A stretch of DNA of 64,000 nucleotides from Sphingomicrobium arenosum (GTDB lineage Bacteria; Pseudomonadota; Alphaproteobacteria; Sphingomonadales; Sphingomonadaceae): NCBI RefSeq assembly GCF_026157085.1, contig NZ_JANPVN010000001.1, positions 372,001 through 436,000 on the forward strand, given 5' to 3'. Below the pieces are notes generated by a model. It was given only the letters and a program-made list of their open reading frames with translations. It searched no databases and was not told the DNA's origin. The position numbers and the translations under genes are program-made. Positions 20,301 through 27,241 of the stretch are shown one piece after another (the first letter of the stretch is position 1; the number at the start of each line of letters is the position of its first letter).

Positions 20301-21693
20301 GCAACGTCTGACAAAGGAACGGCTCAGCCTCTCGCTGGCCATGCGCGCTGCGGACCTTGGTATGTGGACCTTCGACCCCGAAGCCAAACAGGCGACGATG
20401 GACGACCGGGTCGCCGAAATGTTCGGCCTGCCGTCGGGTCGGCCCATCGAGATGGACGACATCGTCGCCCTGATCCACGGAGAGGATCTCGACGATGTGA
20501 TGCACTCTTTGCAAAATTGCATTGATTACGGGTCGCCCTATGTCGCCGAGTTTCGCATTTCTCGAAAGGACGGTCGAACGCTCTGGTTGTCAGGCCGTGG
20601 CGAGCGGATCCTTCGCGACGGGAAGCGGCTGCTGCTCGGGGTGAATTCCGACATCACGCAGCGCAAGGATCAGGAAGAGCAAAGCCGCTTTGTGATGCGC
20701 GAGCTCGATCATCGCGTGAAGAACCTGCTCGCCATCATTCTCTCGATCGCTCAAATCACCGGGAAATCGGCCAAGGACCTCGACAGCTTCATCGAAAGCT
20801 TCAATGCTCGGCTCAATGCCATTTCGCGCACCCACGGCCTGCTTGCTCAGCAGAAGTGGAGCGGAACAAGTTTGCGCCGTTTAGTCGAGGAAGAAGTGAT
20901 CGGCCAGAGCGAAGAGCATCAGGTGGTCGTCGACGGGCCCACCGTGTCGATTACACCCACCGCCGCGCAATCCCTGAGCATGCTTTTCCACGAACTCACC
21001 ACCAACGCGCTCAAATATGGGGCGCTGTCGAAGGAGACCGGAACGGTTGCCGTAAAGTGGCGTCTCAGGGGCGAGAACGAAAACATGCTCCATCTGACTT
21101 GGGAGGAGAGGGGTGGCCCACTTGTGGAGCCGCCCGAGGCCACCGGCTTCGGTACCAAGGTGATCAAGCGGGTCGTTGGATCGCAGCTCAAGGCCGAAAC
21201 CGATCTTCGGTGGGAGCCCGAAGGCGTCGCGCTGGATCTTCGCGTCGAGATCGACCGGATCCGGCCGAACAACGTCGACAAGTCTCTCAATCGCCGTATC
21301 GACCTCATGCAGATTTCACGCGGAGACGTGCGTAACAAACGCGTCATGGTCGTTGATGACGAATGGCTCATCGCCGAGCGACATTCGCAGGCCCTCGTCG
21401 GTGCGGGCGTGAATGTGGTCGGGCCCTTCACAGACTTGGAGGAGGCCATGGCGATGCCGATCGAAGATCTCGATGGAGCGGTGCTGGATTTCTCCCTCGG
21501 GGACGGGGTGACGATCGAACCACTCGCGGAACGGCTCAGCGGCGAACGGATTCCGATCGTCCTTGTGACAGGTTATAGCGAGAGCGTGTCGCTGCCGGCC
21601 CGAAGCGATCATTGGATTGTCGTACCCAAGCCTGCCAGCGATCAGGCAATCGTGGATCATCTCGCGCTGGCGCTGAAGCGCTCGGAGGATTGA
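17311..21693 (+). CDS. CheB-CheR-PAS-GAF-PAS-HWE histidine kinase-receiver hybrid
   Basis: 1460-residue multidomain signalling protein. CheB methylesterase at about 5-190 with Ser14 (GASAGG), His41 (LQHLSP) and Asp133 (SGTGSDGT). CheR methyltransferase about 205-475 ([17 protein letters not shown] motif; [10 protein letters not shown]). Long coiled coil about 650-725 with repeated [21 protein letters not shown] units, PAS about 730-845, GAF about 855-1000, PAS about 1015-1125, HWE kinase ([19 protein letters not shown]), GHKL ATPase to about 1325, and a C-terminal receiver ([11 protein letters not shown]; phospho-Asp in [10 protein letters not shown]). Cytosolic, no membrane segment. Strong AAGGGGAGATA ribosome-binding site. 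Such proteins are blue-light/stress-type phosphorelay kinases in Alphaproteobacteria; no LOV cysteine motif was seen. Confidence 0.93.
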   Translation: MSKLEFPIIAVGASAGGIEALKSLVECLPEDTQAAFVILQHLSPEYESQLTSILDRAGNLPCIEADHDMPIERGNIYVLPPDQYLRIADHGLFSEAPDAPRGQRMPIDFFMRSLADAVGPLAAGVVLSGTGSDGTLGLRAIKGAGGLTFAQSPETALYDGMPKAAIANDDADRVLTIAEIAHELRDFSERSSEAREAEGEESKQRTLAPVISLIRARIGHDFSAYKTGTIGRRVQRRMNLLRIGKMKEYIAYLRDNDDELRHLFDDLLINVTSFFRDAEIWEEVGDKIVAPLLENSDQEHPVRVWVPACATGEEAYTVAMLFDEYCRKTDRTFFWQIFATDLDEDAVATGRAGLYPQSIAGDVSEERLKRYFQQENDGLRIRKDLRERVVFAQQNLLVDPPFSKLDMISCRNLLIYLDSEHQRRLMDTFRFAIREGGFLVLGTSESAGARARHFEVVSKSAHIYKRKPGLATPNFAKRHEIANDLTALRPPIQRQQLRKKDLGERVRQALLDRYAPAGAVVDRNGVIAYYTGPIRRFTELPEGEPTSNLFNMLPATLRSCMREIIEELRNGERRLAGRTTKVRKTDMDESVCIEGMVLRGGEEEEPQYLLTFQTVDHVEHPVHNAREDESADIRMLENELAILREDLQTTVEELETSNEELKASHEEAVAANEELQSANEELETSREELQSLNEELITVNHQLEDKIGEVESTTDDLQNLLTSARLPVLFLDPKFRISNFTPSIHSVVELRDADINRPISELAMKVEDETLLEDAEAVLSDLVPIEKEIISNEGKTFLRRIQPYRTSDQRIGGVVLTFTDISDQAETARRLSQREKQSAILADLASDALNQADVTDYLNSSCQKLAEGMECQFAKVLRLAPDGGEFELVAGTGWKAGQIGTAKIPADRHSQAGFTLMEQEPVLVRDVESEQRFGPPEFLKEHKVRSGISTLLRVDGRLWGILSVHSKDPDEFDTDDVAIVAGAADIVALALDQIGREQRLTKERLSLSLAMRAADLGMWTFDPEAKQATMDDRVAEMFGLPSGRPIEMDDIVALIHGEDLDDVMHSLQNCIDYGSPYVAEFRISRKDGRTLWLSGRGERILRDGKRLLLGVNSDITQRKDQEEQSRFVMRELDHRVKNLLAIILSIAQITGKSAKDLDSFIESFNARLNAISRTHGLLAQQKWSGTSLRRLVEEEVIGQSEEHQVVVDGPTVSITPTAAQSLSMLFHELTTNALKYGALSKETGTVAVKWRLRGENENMLHLTWEERGGPLVEPPEATGFGTKVIKRVVGSQLKAETDLRWEPEGVALDLRVEIDRIRPNNVDKSLNRRIDLMQISRGDVRNKRVMVVDDEWLIAERHSQALVGAGVNVVGPFTDLEEAMAMPIEDLDGAVLDFSLGDGVTIEPLAERLSGERIPIVLVTGYSESVSLPARSDHWIVVPKPASDQAIVDHLALALKRSED

Positions 21694-21695
21694 GG

Positions 21696-22658
21696 ATGCG
21701 CCGACAGGATCTCATCGCGATCGGAGGGAGTGCTGGCGCCATACCGGCGCTGGTAGAATTGCTAGAGAATTTCGCGCCCGACACTGGTGCGAGCCTCTTT
21801 GTCGTCATTCACCGCGCGGCGGAATCCCAGCATCTCAAGTCGATCGTCGAAAGGGCCAGCGCGGTCGAAGTGTGTGAGCCGGAAGAGGGCGATCCCATTC
21901 GTCCCAATTGTGTCTATCTTGCCCGACCCGACTGTCACATGCTCATCGGGCAGGAACATATCCACCTTCGAAGGGGGCCGCGCGAAAACAATTTCCGCCC
22001 GGCTATAGATCCGTTGTTTCGGAGCCTCGCCGTATTCGGATCAACGCGGAGCGCCGGCGTCATCCTTTCCGGCTATCTCGATGATGGCGCAGCAGGTTGC
22101 CGGGCGATTGCCAGCACCGGCGGCGAGATATTCGTGCAGGATCCCGCTGAGGCACTCTCGGGGCAAATGCCGCGAGCGGCGATCAGTGCGGTAGGTGAGC
22201 CGGAAGCGGTGACCGGAGCGGCAGATCTTGGTCGCCTGTTGTCCGATTGGGCAGGGCGCGAGGCTGCGCCGCCGGTGAAGGCCAGCGAAGCCGTCAAATT
22301 GGAAATGTTGATCGCCGGACTGGAGAAGGCCAGTATGCGCACCGAAGAGAAGCTTGGAGAATTGAGCCCTTACAATTGCCCCGACTGCAACGGGGTGTTG
22401 TGGGAGATCGAAGATGGAGAGCTCACTCGCTATCGATGTCATACGGGTCACGCCTATACGCGGGCATCGTTGGACGAGCGTCAGAATGAAGCGCTCGAAC
22501 ATACGCTTTATGACAGTCTTCGAGCCTTGCGCGAGAAGGTGGAGATGTTCCGGCAGTTGGCCCGCAAGGAACCCGAGCACGAAGAGCGGTGGCTTACGAG
22601 GGCAAAGGACTATCAGGAAGATGCCGAGACGATCGAGAGCATGCTGCTCGATCGTTGA
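21696..22658 (+). CDS. Stand-alone CheB methylesterase-like protein with C-terminal Cys/His motif
   Basis: 320 residues starting 2 nt after the hybrid kinase stop, with GGAGG-like RBS. The catalytic triad of CheB is present: Ser12 (GGSAGAI), His39 (FVVIHRA) and Asp129/130 (SGYLDDGAAG). There is no receiver domain. The C-terminal 100 residues contain YNCPDCNGVLWEIEDGEL and RYRCHTGHAYT, a zinc-ribbon-like motif seen in non-chemotaxis CheB proteins, followed by a helical tail. It is translationally coupled to the hybrid kinase, so the two likely act in the same pathway. No chemoreceptor or flagellar gene is nearby. Confidence 0.88.
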   Translation: MRRQDLIAIGGSAGAIPALVELLENFAPDTGASLFVVIHRAAESQHLKSIVERASAVEVCEPEEGDPIRPNCVYLARPDCHMLIGQEHIHLRRGPRENNFRPAIDPLFRSLAVFGSTRSAGVILSGYLDDGAAGCRAIASTGGEIFVQDPAEALSGQMPRAAISAVGEPEAVTGAADLGRLLSDWAGREAAPPVKASEAVKLEMLIAGLEKASMRTEEKLGELSPYNCPDCNGVLWEIEDGELTRYRCHTGHAYTRASLDERQNEALEHTLYDSLRALREKVEMFRQLARKEPEHEERWLTRAKDYQEDAETIESMLLDR

Positions 22659-22660
22659 TG

Positions 22661-23233
22661 TTACTGTTCCGGCCAAGGCTCCCGATGTTTAAGAGATTTG
22701 CGATCATAAACGACGCCTGACATCACGTCGGCGTCTTCGATTTCCATGTCGCTTCTGGTGATTACCGAGAGCTGGCCGTCAGGCTCGATCACCACCCAAT
22801 TCACGTCATTCACGCTGGTCACGCCTTCGCCGCGCAAGCGCGAAAGCACTTCTTGCCGGCTGATCCTCGAAGCGACCATCGCGTCGTCGAGCCACACCCC
22901 CTTGTGCAGCAGGAGACGCGGCTCCGCCTTGAAAGCGTCGTCAGCAACATCGGTCATCGCGAAGAATTTGGTGACGGCGAACTGACAGACGCCAAGCGTT
23001 GCCATCGCCACGATAGCGGACGCAAGACTGATGTCGGGAACCAGGATCCCGCTGGCAAGCAGACTTCCGGTCGCGACCGCGATCAACCAATCGAAATTGT
23101 TCATCTTGGCTGTGGCGCGCTTGCCGAGAAGCCGGACCAGAATGACCGTGTAGAAATAAAGAATGCAGGCGCCGAGGAAGACGCCGATCAGGCTACCGTC
23201 CGATGGCAACCAGAAGCTTAATTCGGTCGGCAA
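22661..23233 (-). CDS. DUF421 (YetF-type) membrane protein
   Basis: 190 residues: three hydrophobic segments at the N-terminus (ACILYFYTVILVRLLGKR; WLIAVATGSLLASGILVP; SLASAIVAMATLGVCQFAV), then a soluble DUF421 domain (LLLHKGVWLDDAMVASRISR, VNWVVIEPDGQLSVI). The RLLGKRA...NNFDWLIAVATGS stretch is diagnostic. The family is linked to spores in Bacillus but its role in Proteobacteria is unknown. The start is TTG, supported by GGAGG seven nt upstream. It is convergent with the CheB gene, 2 nt apart. Confidence 0.85.
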   Translation of the reverse strand: MPTELSFWLPSDGSLIGVFLGACILYFYTVILVRLLGKRATAKMNNFDWLIAVATGSLLASGILVPDISLASAIVAMATLGVCQFAVTKFFAMTDVADDAFKAEPRLLLHKGVWLDDAMVASRISRQEVLSRLRGEGVTSVNDVNWVVIEPDGQLSVITRSDMEIEDADVMSGVVYDRKSLKHREPWPEQ

Positions 23234-23270
23234 TCAATGGCCTCCGGTCAGGACGAGCCGTCGGCACACA

Positions 23271-23420
23271 TCAAAATACCCCGGCCAACGCGGTCTTTCC
23301 AGCATATGTTCTCGCCATGGCCTCATGAGCTTCCCGTGCTGCATTGGTCGGCGCCTTGCGAGCGAGTTCGCGTTCCTGGCGAAGCCGTTTCGCGAAATAG
23401 AGCCTGTCCTTTTCGGTCAT
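23271..23420 (-). CDS. Small helical conserved protein (49 aa)
   Basis: 49 residues from the ATG at 23420: MTEKDRLYFAKRLRQERELA, then REAHEAMARTYAG. It has the same pattern as the small protein at 15589-15792 (aromatic, Arg-rich helix, Ala-rich helix, H...A..Y). A GGGGGAT purine tract lies about 9 nt upstream of the start. The upstream region contains ACAACATTTGTT at 23474-23485. Function unknown. Confidence 0.6.
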   Translation of the reverse strand: MTEKDRLYFAKRLRQERELARKAPTNAAREAHEAMARTYAGKTALAGVF

Positions 23421-23473
23421 TGTACCATCCCCCAATATTCTCCCAAGTCTACAAAGGGTTAGTGAGCGCTTCA

Positions 23474-23485
23474 ACAACATTTGTT
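23474..23485. promoter_or_regulatory. Second copy of the 12-mer ACAACATTTGTT
   Basis: Exact copy of the site at 15854-15865. On the minus strand it contains TTGTTG followed, 17 nt later, by TTGTAG, an arrangement that could serve as a promoter for the small gene ending at 23271. Also about 130 nt upstream of the N-formylglutamate amidohydrolase operon on the plus strand. Confidence 0.4.
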
Positions 23486-23615
23486 AGTCTGATTGCTAAT
23501 CGCCACGGCTCTGGAAGGGTTGGGCAGGGCGCCGCTCATTTCGACGCGGATTTTCTAGTTTCCGCCGACTCGAATATCGCAACTCTATGGTCGGGCCGAC
23601 CATTGGTGCGTGCAT

Positions 23616-24428
23616 ATGCGACATTCATTCGAAAATGACCTCGACAATGGGCCGGCCTGGGATTTCGTCCGGGGGCCGGGACCAGTCATGACGACCTCGA
23701 TCCATGCCGGCCATCACGTTCGGCTCGAACTCCAGCCCTGGCTTTGCATCGAGGAAGTCGATCGGTTGCGCGAAGAAGATCCCATGACGGACTTTTTTCT
23801 GTCGGTGGGAAACACGCTTGTTCGGGCCAATCGCTCGCGTTTCGAATGCGACCTCAACCGATCGCGCGACCGATGTATCTCAAAGGATCCGGAGGACACC
23901 TGGGGGCTGACTATCTGGCGCGACGACCTTCCCGACGAACAGATGGAGAGATCTCGTCTATTGCACGACGAATTTTATCGACAGGCGAGTGCGCGGGTCG
24001 AGGCCCTGATCAAGGAGCACGGACGTGTGCTGGTGCTCGACCTTCACAGTTTCAATCACCTTCGCGACGGAAAGGAAGGCGATCCTGCGCCCAAGCCTGA
24101 GAATCCCGATATCGACCTCGGCGTTACGACGCTCGACAAAGCGATCTACGGAGATCTTGTCGAGCGGTTTGCGCGCCGACTGCGGAGTGTGCCGCTCAAT
24201 GGCGAAACTCCCGACGTTCGTGAGAATAAGCGCTTCCCGGACGGGGGACATTTTCCCGAATGGCTGCATGCGCGCTACGGCGAAGATGCCTGCGTGATGA
24301 CGCTCGAATATAAAAAGATCTTCATGGATGAGTGGGGACGCAGCGCGGACATTCTCGCGCTTCAATCGTTACGCCGCGGCCTGTCCCTTGCGGTTGGCGA
24401 TGCGCGGCAGTGGCTGGAGCATCGCTAA
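23616..24428 (+). CDS. N-formylglutamate amidohydrolase-family (FGase) protein
   Basis: 270 residues. FGase-fold signatures: TSIHAGHHV (metal-binding His), SRFECDLNRSRDRCI (the conserved D-L-N-R), LVLDLHSFNHLRDG and MTLEYKKIFMDEW. Known members hydrolyse N-formyl-L-glutamate in histidine degradation, but here there are no hut genes; instead it overlaps by 1 nt (TAATG) a DUF1704 peptidase gene, followed by an ATP-grasp ligase. That context suggests hydrolysis of an acyl-amino acid or gamma-glutamyl/peptide amide rather than histidine breakdown. GTG at 23610 is an alternative start. Confidence 0.85.
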   Translation: MRHSFENDLDNGPAWDFVRGPGPVMTTSIHAGHHVRLELQPWLCIEEVDRLREEDPMTDFFLSVGNTLVRANRSRFECDLNRSRDRCISKDPEDTWGLTIWRDDLPDEQMERSRLLHDEFYRQASARVEALIKEHGRVLVLDLHSFNHLRDGKEGDPAPKPENPDIDLGVTTLDKAIYGDLVERFARRLRSVPLNGETPDVRENKRFPDGGHFPEWLHARYGEDACVMTLEYKKIFMDEWGRSADILALQSLRRGLSLAVGDARQWLEHR

Positions 24429-25615
24429 TGGTTGTGGGGCCTCGATACGAGTTGTCGCCGGCTGCCGTGCGGGTCGATGAATCGCTTGCACGGATCGATC
24501 AAAGTCTGAACTGGCTGCATTATTTCATGCCCACAAATATCGCCGCGGCCCGTAAAGCATTTGAGGAAGGCGGCCGCCGCGCGCTCCCGCCACTCGAATA
24601 TGACGTGGTCGACATCGATCTTGATGATATCCGCAGAGAGCTCTTCTCCTTGCCGGTCCATGACATCGACGATCCCTTTATCGAAGTACTTCTGGTCGAG
24701 AAGCAGCGGGAGATCGATGCGCAGATCGAACTCATCCGAATGCGCAACCGCGAGGGCATCGCACTGGCTTCGATCGACCTGTTTGGTGCCGTTGGAGACC
24801 GAATGCGGAGCCGCGCCGAACAGATTCTCGAAACCGTCCCTGATGCTAAAGATCCAGACCTCGACTGCGACTGCGACGAGTTTCTCGAGGCGGCAGAAGG
24901 CGAGTTCGCTCGCCTGTCGGACCGGGGAACTCACTTTGTCCAGCGCGCCATCATCAACGCGAATGAGGGCACGGGATTATTCACCGAGGACGGCAACCTC
25001 AACATCCCTCGCGACTTTCGCGTCGCCCGCAGCCGGATCGCGCCACTGATCCAGCATGAAGTCGGGACGCATAGCGTCACGCGCCACAACGGCTTGCGCC
25101 AGCCGCTTACCACTCTGTCGATGGGATTGGCGGATTACGACGTCCTGCAAGAGGGCCTCGCCGTCCTTGGCGAATATCTCACGGGCTATCTTCCGCCAAG
25201 GCGCCTTCGCATGCTCGCTGCCCGGGTGATCGCCGCCGACATGCGGGTGCATGAGAAAAGCGACGGTGAAATCTATGCCGCCATGCGCGAGCAGTGTGGC
25301 CTAGGCGACGACGATGCTTTCGATACGATGCTGAGAGCGGCCCGCGGAGGGTGTTTCACGAAGGATGCGCTCTACTTGAAGGGGCTCGTCGAACTTGTCG
25401 CCTATCTTCATCATGGCGGCGACTACGAGATTCTGTTCCTCGGCAAGTTTTCACTCAAGCAGTTGCCAACGCTTGAAAAACTGGTCGACCGAGGGCTGCT
25501 CCACCCTCCCGACCTTCTCCCTACCTATCTCGACGGCGCCGCAGCGCGCGAACGGCTCGAAGCAGTGCGTCGTGCAGAGATAGTCGATCTTTATCAAGAA
25601 AGTCCCGCGTTATGA
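24428..25615 (+). CDS. DUF1704 zinc metallopeptidase (QEGLA-motif, MATCAP-like fold)
   Basis: 395 residues. The zinc site is HEVGTH at 210-215 (HExxxH), and QEGLA at 241-245 supplies the expected third ligand Glu. Bacterial members are named 'flavohemoglobin expression-modulating QEGLA motif protein', a label with little mechanistic backing; the eukaryotic members of the same family (MATCAP) are tyrosine carboxypeptidases acting on tubulin. No signal peptide, so cytosolic. Coupled by overlaps to the FGase gene upstream and the ATP-grasp gene downstream (ATGA). A cytosolic carboxypeptidase paired with a ligase is inferred, the substrate unknown. Confidence 0.87.
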   Translation: MVVGPRYELSPAAVRVDESLARIDQSLNWLHYFMPTNIAAARKAFEEGGRRALPPLEYDVVDIDLDDIRRELFSLPVHDIDDPFIEVLLVEKQREIDAQIELIRMRNREGIALASIDLFGAVGDRMRSRAEQILETVPDAKDPDLDCDCDEFLEAAEGEFARLSDRGTHFVQRAIINANEGTGLFTEDGNLNIPRDFRVARSRIAPLIQHEVGTHSVTRHNGLRQPLTTLSMGLADYDVLQEGLAVLGEYLTGYLPPRRLRMLAARVIAADMRVHEKSDGEIYAAMREQCGLGDDDAFDTMLRAARGGCFTKDALYLKGLVELVAYLHHGGDYEILFLGKFSLKQLPTLEKLVDRGLLHPPDLLPTYLDGAAARERLEAVRRAEIVDLYQESPAL

Positions 25616-26652
25616 AAATCGCCTTCGTCGTCAATCGTGTCGCCACCGAGCAGGAGAATTACTCGTCGTCACGCATGGGGCGCGTCGCCCTGGCGCGCGG
25701 GCATGAGGTGGCGCTGATCGAGCTAGGGCAATTCATTTACGATGCCGATGGCAGCATATGTGCCCATGCCATCATCGCCCCGCAAAAACGCTTCCAGTCC
25801 GATGCCACCTATCTCGAGGCGGTGAAGTCGGTGGAGCCAACCCGGATCCGGCTCGATGACTATGACATCTTGCTATTGCGCTCCGATCCTGCGGACGAAC
25901 TTGGTGAGCGTCCCTGGGCGCCCGCCAGCGCCCTGTTATTCGGCCAACTCGCTGCGAAGAACGGCCCCATCGTCCTCAATGACCCGAGCTTTCTGACCGA
26001 TGCCGTCAACAAGACCTACTTTCAGCATTTCCCTGAAAAGGTCCGTCCCAGGACGTGCATCACACGATCAGAGGATGAGGTGCGCGCGTTTCTCGAAACG
26101 CAGGGTGGCAAAGCGGTCATCAAGCCGTTGCAAGGCTCAGGCGGGCAAGGGGTGTTCGTCCTCGATGAAGACAACCGCCAGAACCTTTCCCAGACCGTGG
26201 AAGCCGTGACGCGCGATGGTTATGCGATTGTCCAAGAATATCTGGCTGGCGCCGCCGATGGCGATATTCGACTGATCACGCTGAATGGTCGCCCACTAGT
26301 GGTCGATGGGACCTATGCCTGCCTACGCCGGTATAATGAGAGCGAGGACGCCCGGTCGAACATCTCGGCCGGAGGCAAGACCGAGATGATCGAACCGACC
26401 GATGACGTGTTGCGGGTCGCTGAACTGGTAGCGCCGAAACTGATCGCCGACGGCATGTATCTAGCGGGGCTCGACATCGTCGGTGACAAGATGATGGAGG
26501 CGAATGTCGATACTCCGGGGGCGATAAGCTATATGGATGATGCCTCAGGTAAGGACTTTACGGGTGCGATTATCGACGATCTAGAACGCAAGGTAAGGTT
26601 GCGCGAAGGCTATGGCGGACGGCTTTCCAACCGGCAGCTGGCAATGATCTGA
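25612..26652 (+). CDS. Glutathione synthetase-like ATP-grasp ligase
   Basis: 346 residues of GshB/RimK-type ATP-grasp fold. N-terminal pre-ATP-grasp Rossmann part (MKIAFVVNRV), then the ATP lysine K171 and glycine loop in KPLQGSGGQGVFVLDED, adenine-region VQEYL, GDIRLITLNGRP, and the magnesium/substrate residues in MMEANVDTPG. Such enzymes join a carboxylate to an amine using ATP. True GshB is usually 310-320 residues and chromosomally near the RsmE gene, so this copy is probably a specialised paralogue working with the two upstream genes. Last gene of the operon and last gene before the tRNA fragment. Confidence 0.87.
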   Translation: MKIAFVVNRVATEQENYSSSRMGRVALARGHEVALIELGQFIYDADGSICAHAIIAPQKRFQSDATYLEAVKSVEPTRIRLDDYDILLLRSDPADELGERPWAPASALLFGQLAAKNGPIVLNDPSFLTDAVNKTYFQHFPEKVRPRTCITRSEDEVRAFLETQGGKAVIKPLQGSGGQGVFVLDEDNRQNLSQTVEAVTRDGYAIVQEYLAGAADGDIRLITLNGRPLVVDGTYACLRRYNESEDARSNISAGGKTEMIEPTDDVLRVAELVAPKLIADGMYLAGLDIVGDKMMEANVDTPGAISYMDDASGKDFTGAIIDDLERKVRLREGYGGRLSNRQLAMI

Positions 26653-26776
26653 GACGTGGGATTGGAAGCGGAACTTCACCGAATAGGGTCTACAAGCCAT
26701 CTGTAAACTATTGATCTGAAACGATCGAATTTGGCGCAGTTTACAGCAGGAATGTCAGAAAACTGCCATTTCATGG

Positions 26777-26816
26777 AGCTTGGGAAGCTCCTGCTCTACC
26801 ATTGAGCTACACCCGC
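26777..26816 (-). repeat. Truncated tRNA-Gly(CCC): 40-nt copy of the 5' half
   Basis: Exact copy of 11410-11449: acceptor 5' strand, D-arm, and anticodon arm through the loop, ending in the 3' strand of the anticodon stem. The variable and T arms are absent, so it cannot be a functional tRNA. Beyond the 5' end the two copies still resemble each other for about 17 nt (CGTTGGA[A/G]ACGCT on the plus strand). It has the form of an attachment-site half left by insertion of the DNA between 11450 and 26776. Confidence 0.85.
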
Positions 26817-26831
26817 CTCGCGTTGGAGACG

Positions 26832-26859
26832 CTCATAGATTCCTAAGTTTCCACGTCAA
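26832..26859 (-). promoter_or_regulatory. Sigma70-like promoter upstream of the truncated tRNA
   Basis: Minus strand: TTGACG (26859-26854), 16-nt spacer, TATGAG (26837-26832), 15 nt before the first tRNA base. It is a better promoter than anything upstream of the intact tRNA at 11449, which suggests this is the ancestral tRNA 5' end. Confidence 0.5.
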
Positions 26860-27163
26860 GGTCTCATGTAAACTGCGCCGTTTCAGGCTTAAGGCGATCC
26901 CGTGCATTTGCGTGAGAAGACAATGCGTTAATCGCGAGTCTATGTCTGCTGGCGTGTAAATTACGAGGAGAAGTTGGCATGGCATCTGGGTCTTCGAGCT
27001 TTGCGCGGCGACAATTCCCCGACTTCGGTCGGCTCCCTGCCTTAAGATCAGTCAGCAGATGCTCGAGCAAAGGTCCGCAGCTGGCCGATGGCAGACGGCT
27101 CACTCTTGGAGTTGCCCTCCATCCAAGCATCCTTCCGGCTTGGCGGGTCTAAAAAGCCGTCAT

Positions 27164-27210
27164 CGACCGTTCGTCGCCGACGCCAAGAAGGCGCATGAAA
27201 CGAACGGTCG
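27164..27210 (-). terminator. Possible terminator after the minus-strand autotransporter
   Basis: Perfect 11-nt inverted repeat CGACCGTTCGT (27164-27174) and ACGAACGGTCG (27200-27210) enclosing a smaller CGCC-AAGAA-GGCG hairpin. On the minus strand it follows the stop at 27242 and is followed by GACGGCTTTTTAG, though the T run begins about 7 nt after the stem. Confidence 0.5.
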
Positions 27211-27241
27211 GGAACGTGCGGTCGTCGCCGCGCAGGCCGGC

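Larger units (their letters stand above)
26653..27241. other. Gene-free right end of the putative island
   Basis: 589 nt without a credible gene. It holds the truncated tRNA-Gly copy (26777-26816) with a sigma70-like promoter beside it, a pair of 13-nt inverted repeats (TGGCGCAGTTTACA-type, about 26733-26745 and 26867-26879) bracketing the tRNA fragment, and a hairpin at 27164-27210. The segment 26880-27160 shows nothing recognisable. Confidence 0.6.

Noticed and set aside
11450..26776. Integrase, transposase or relaxase for the island
   Set aside because: None found in any gene of the region; the island claim rests on the tRNA duplication only.
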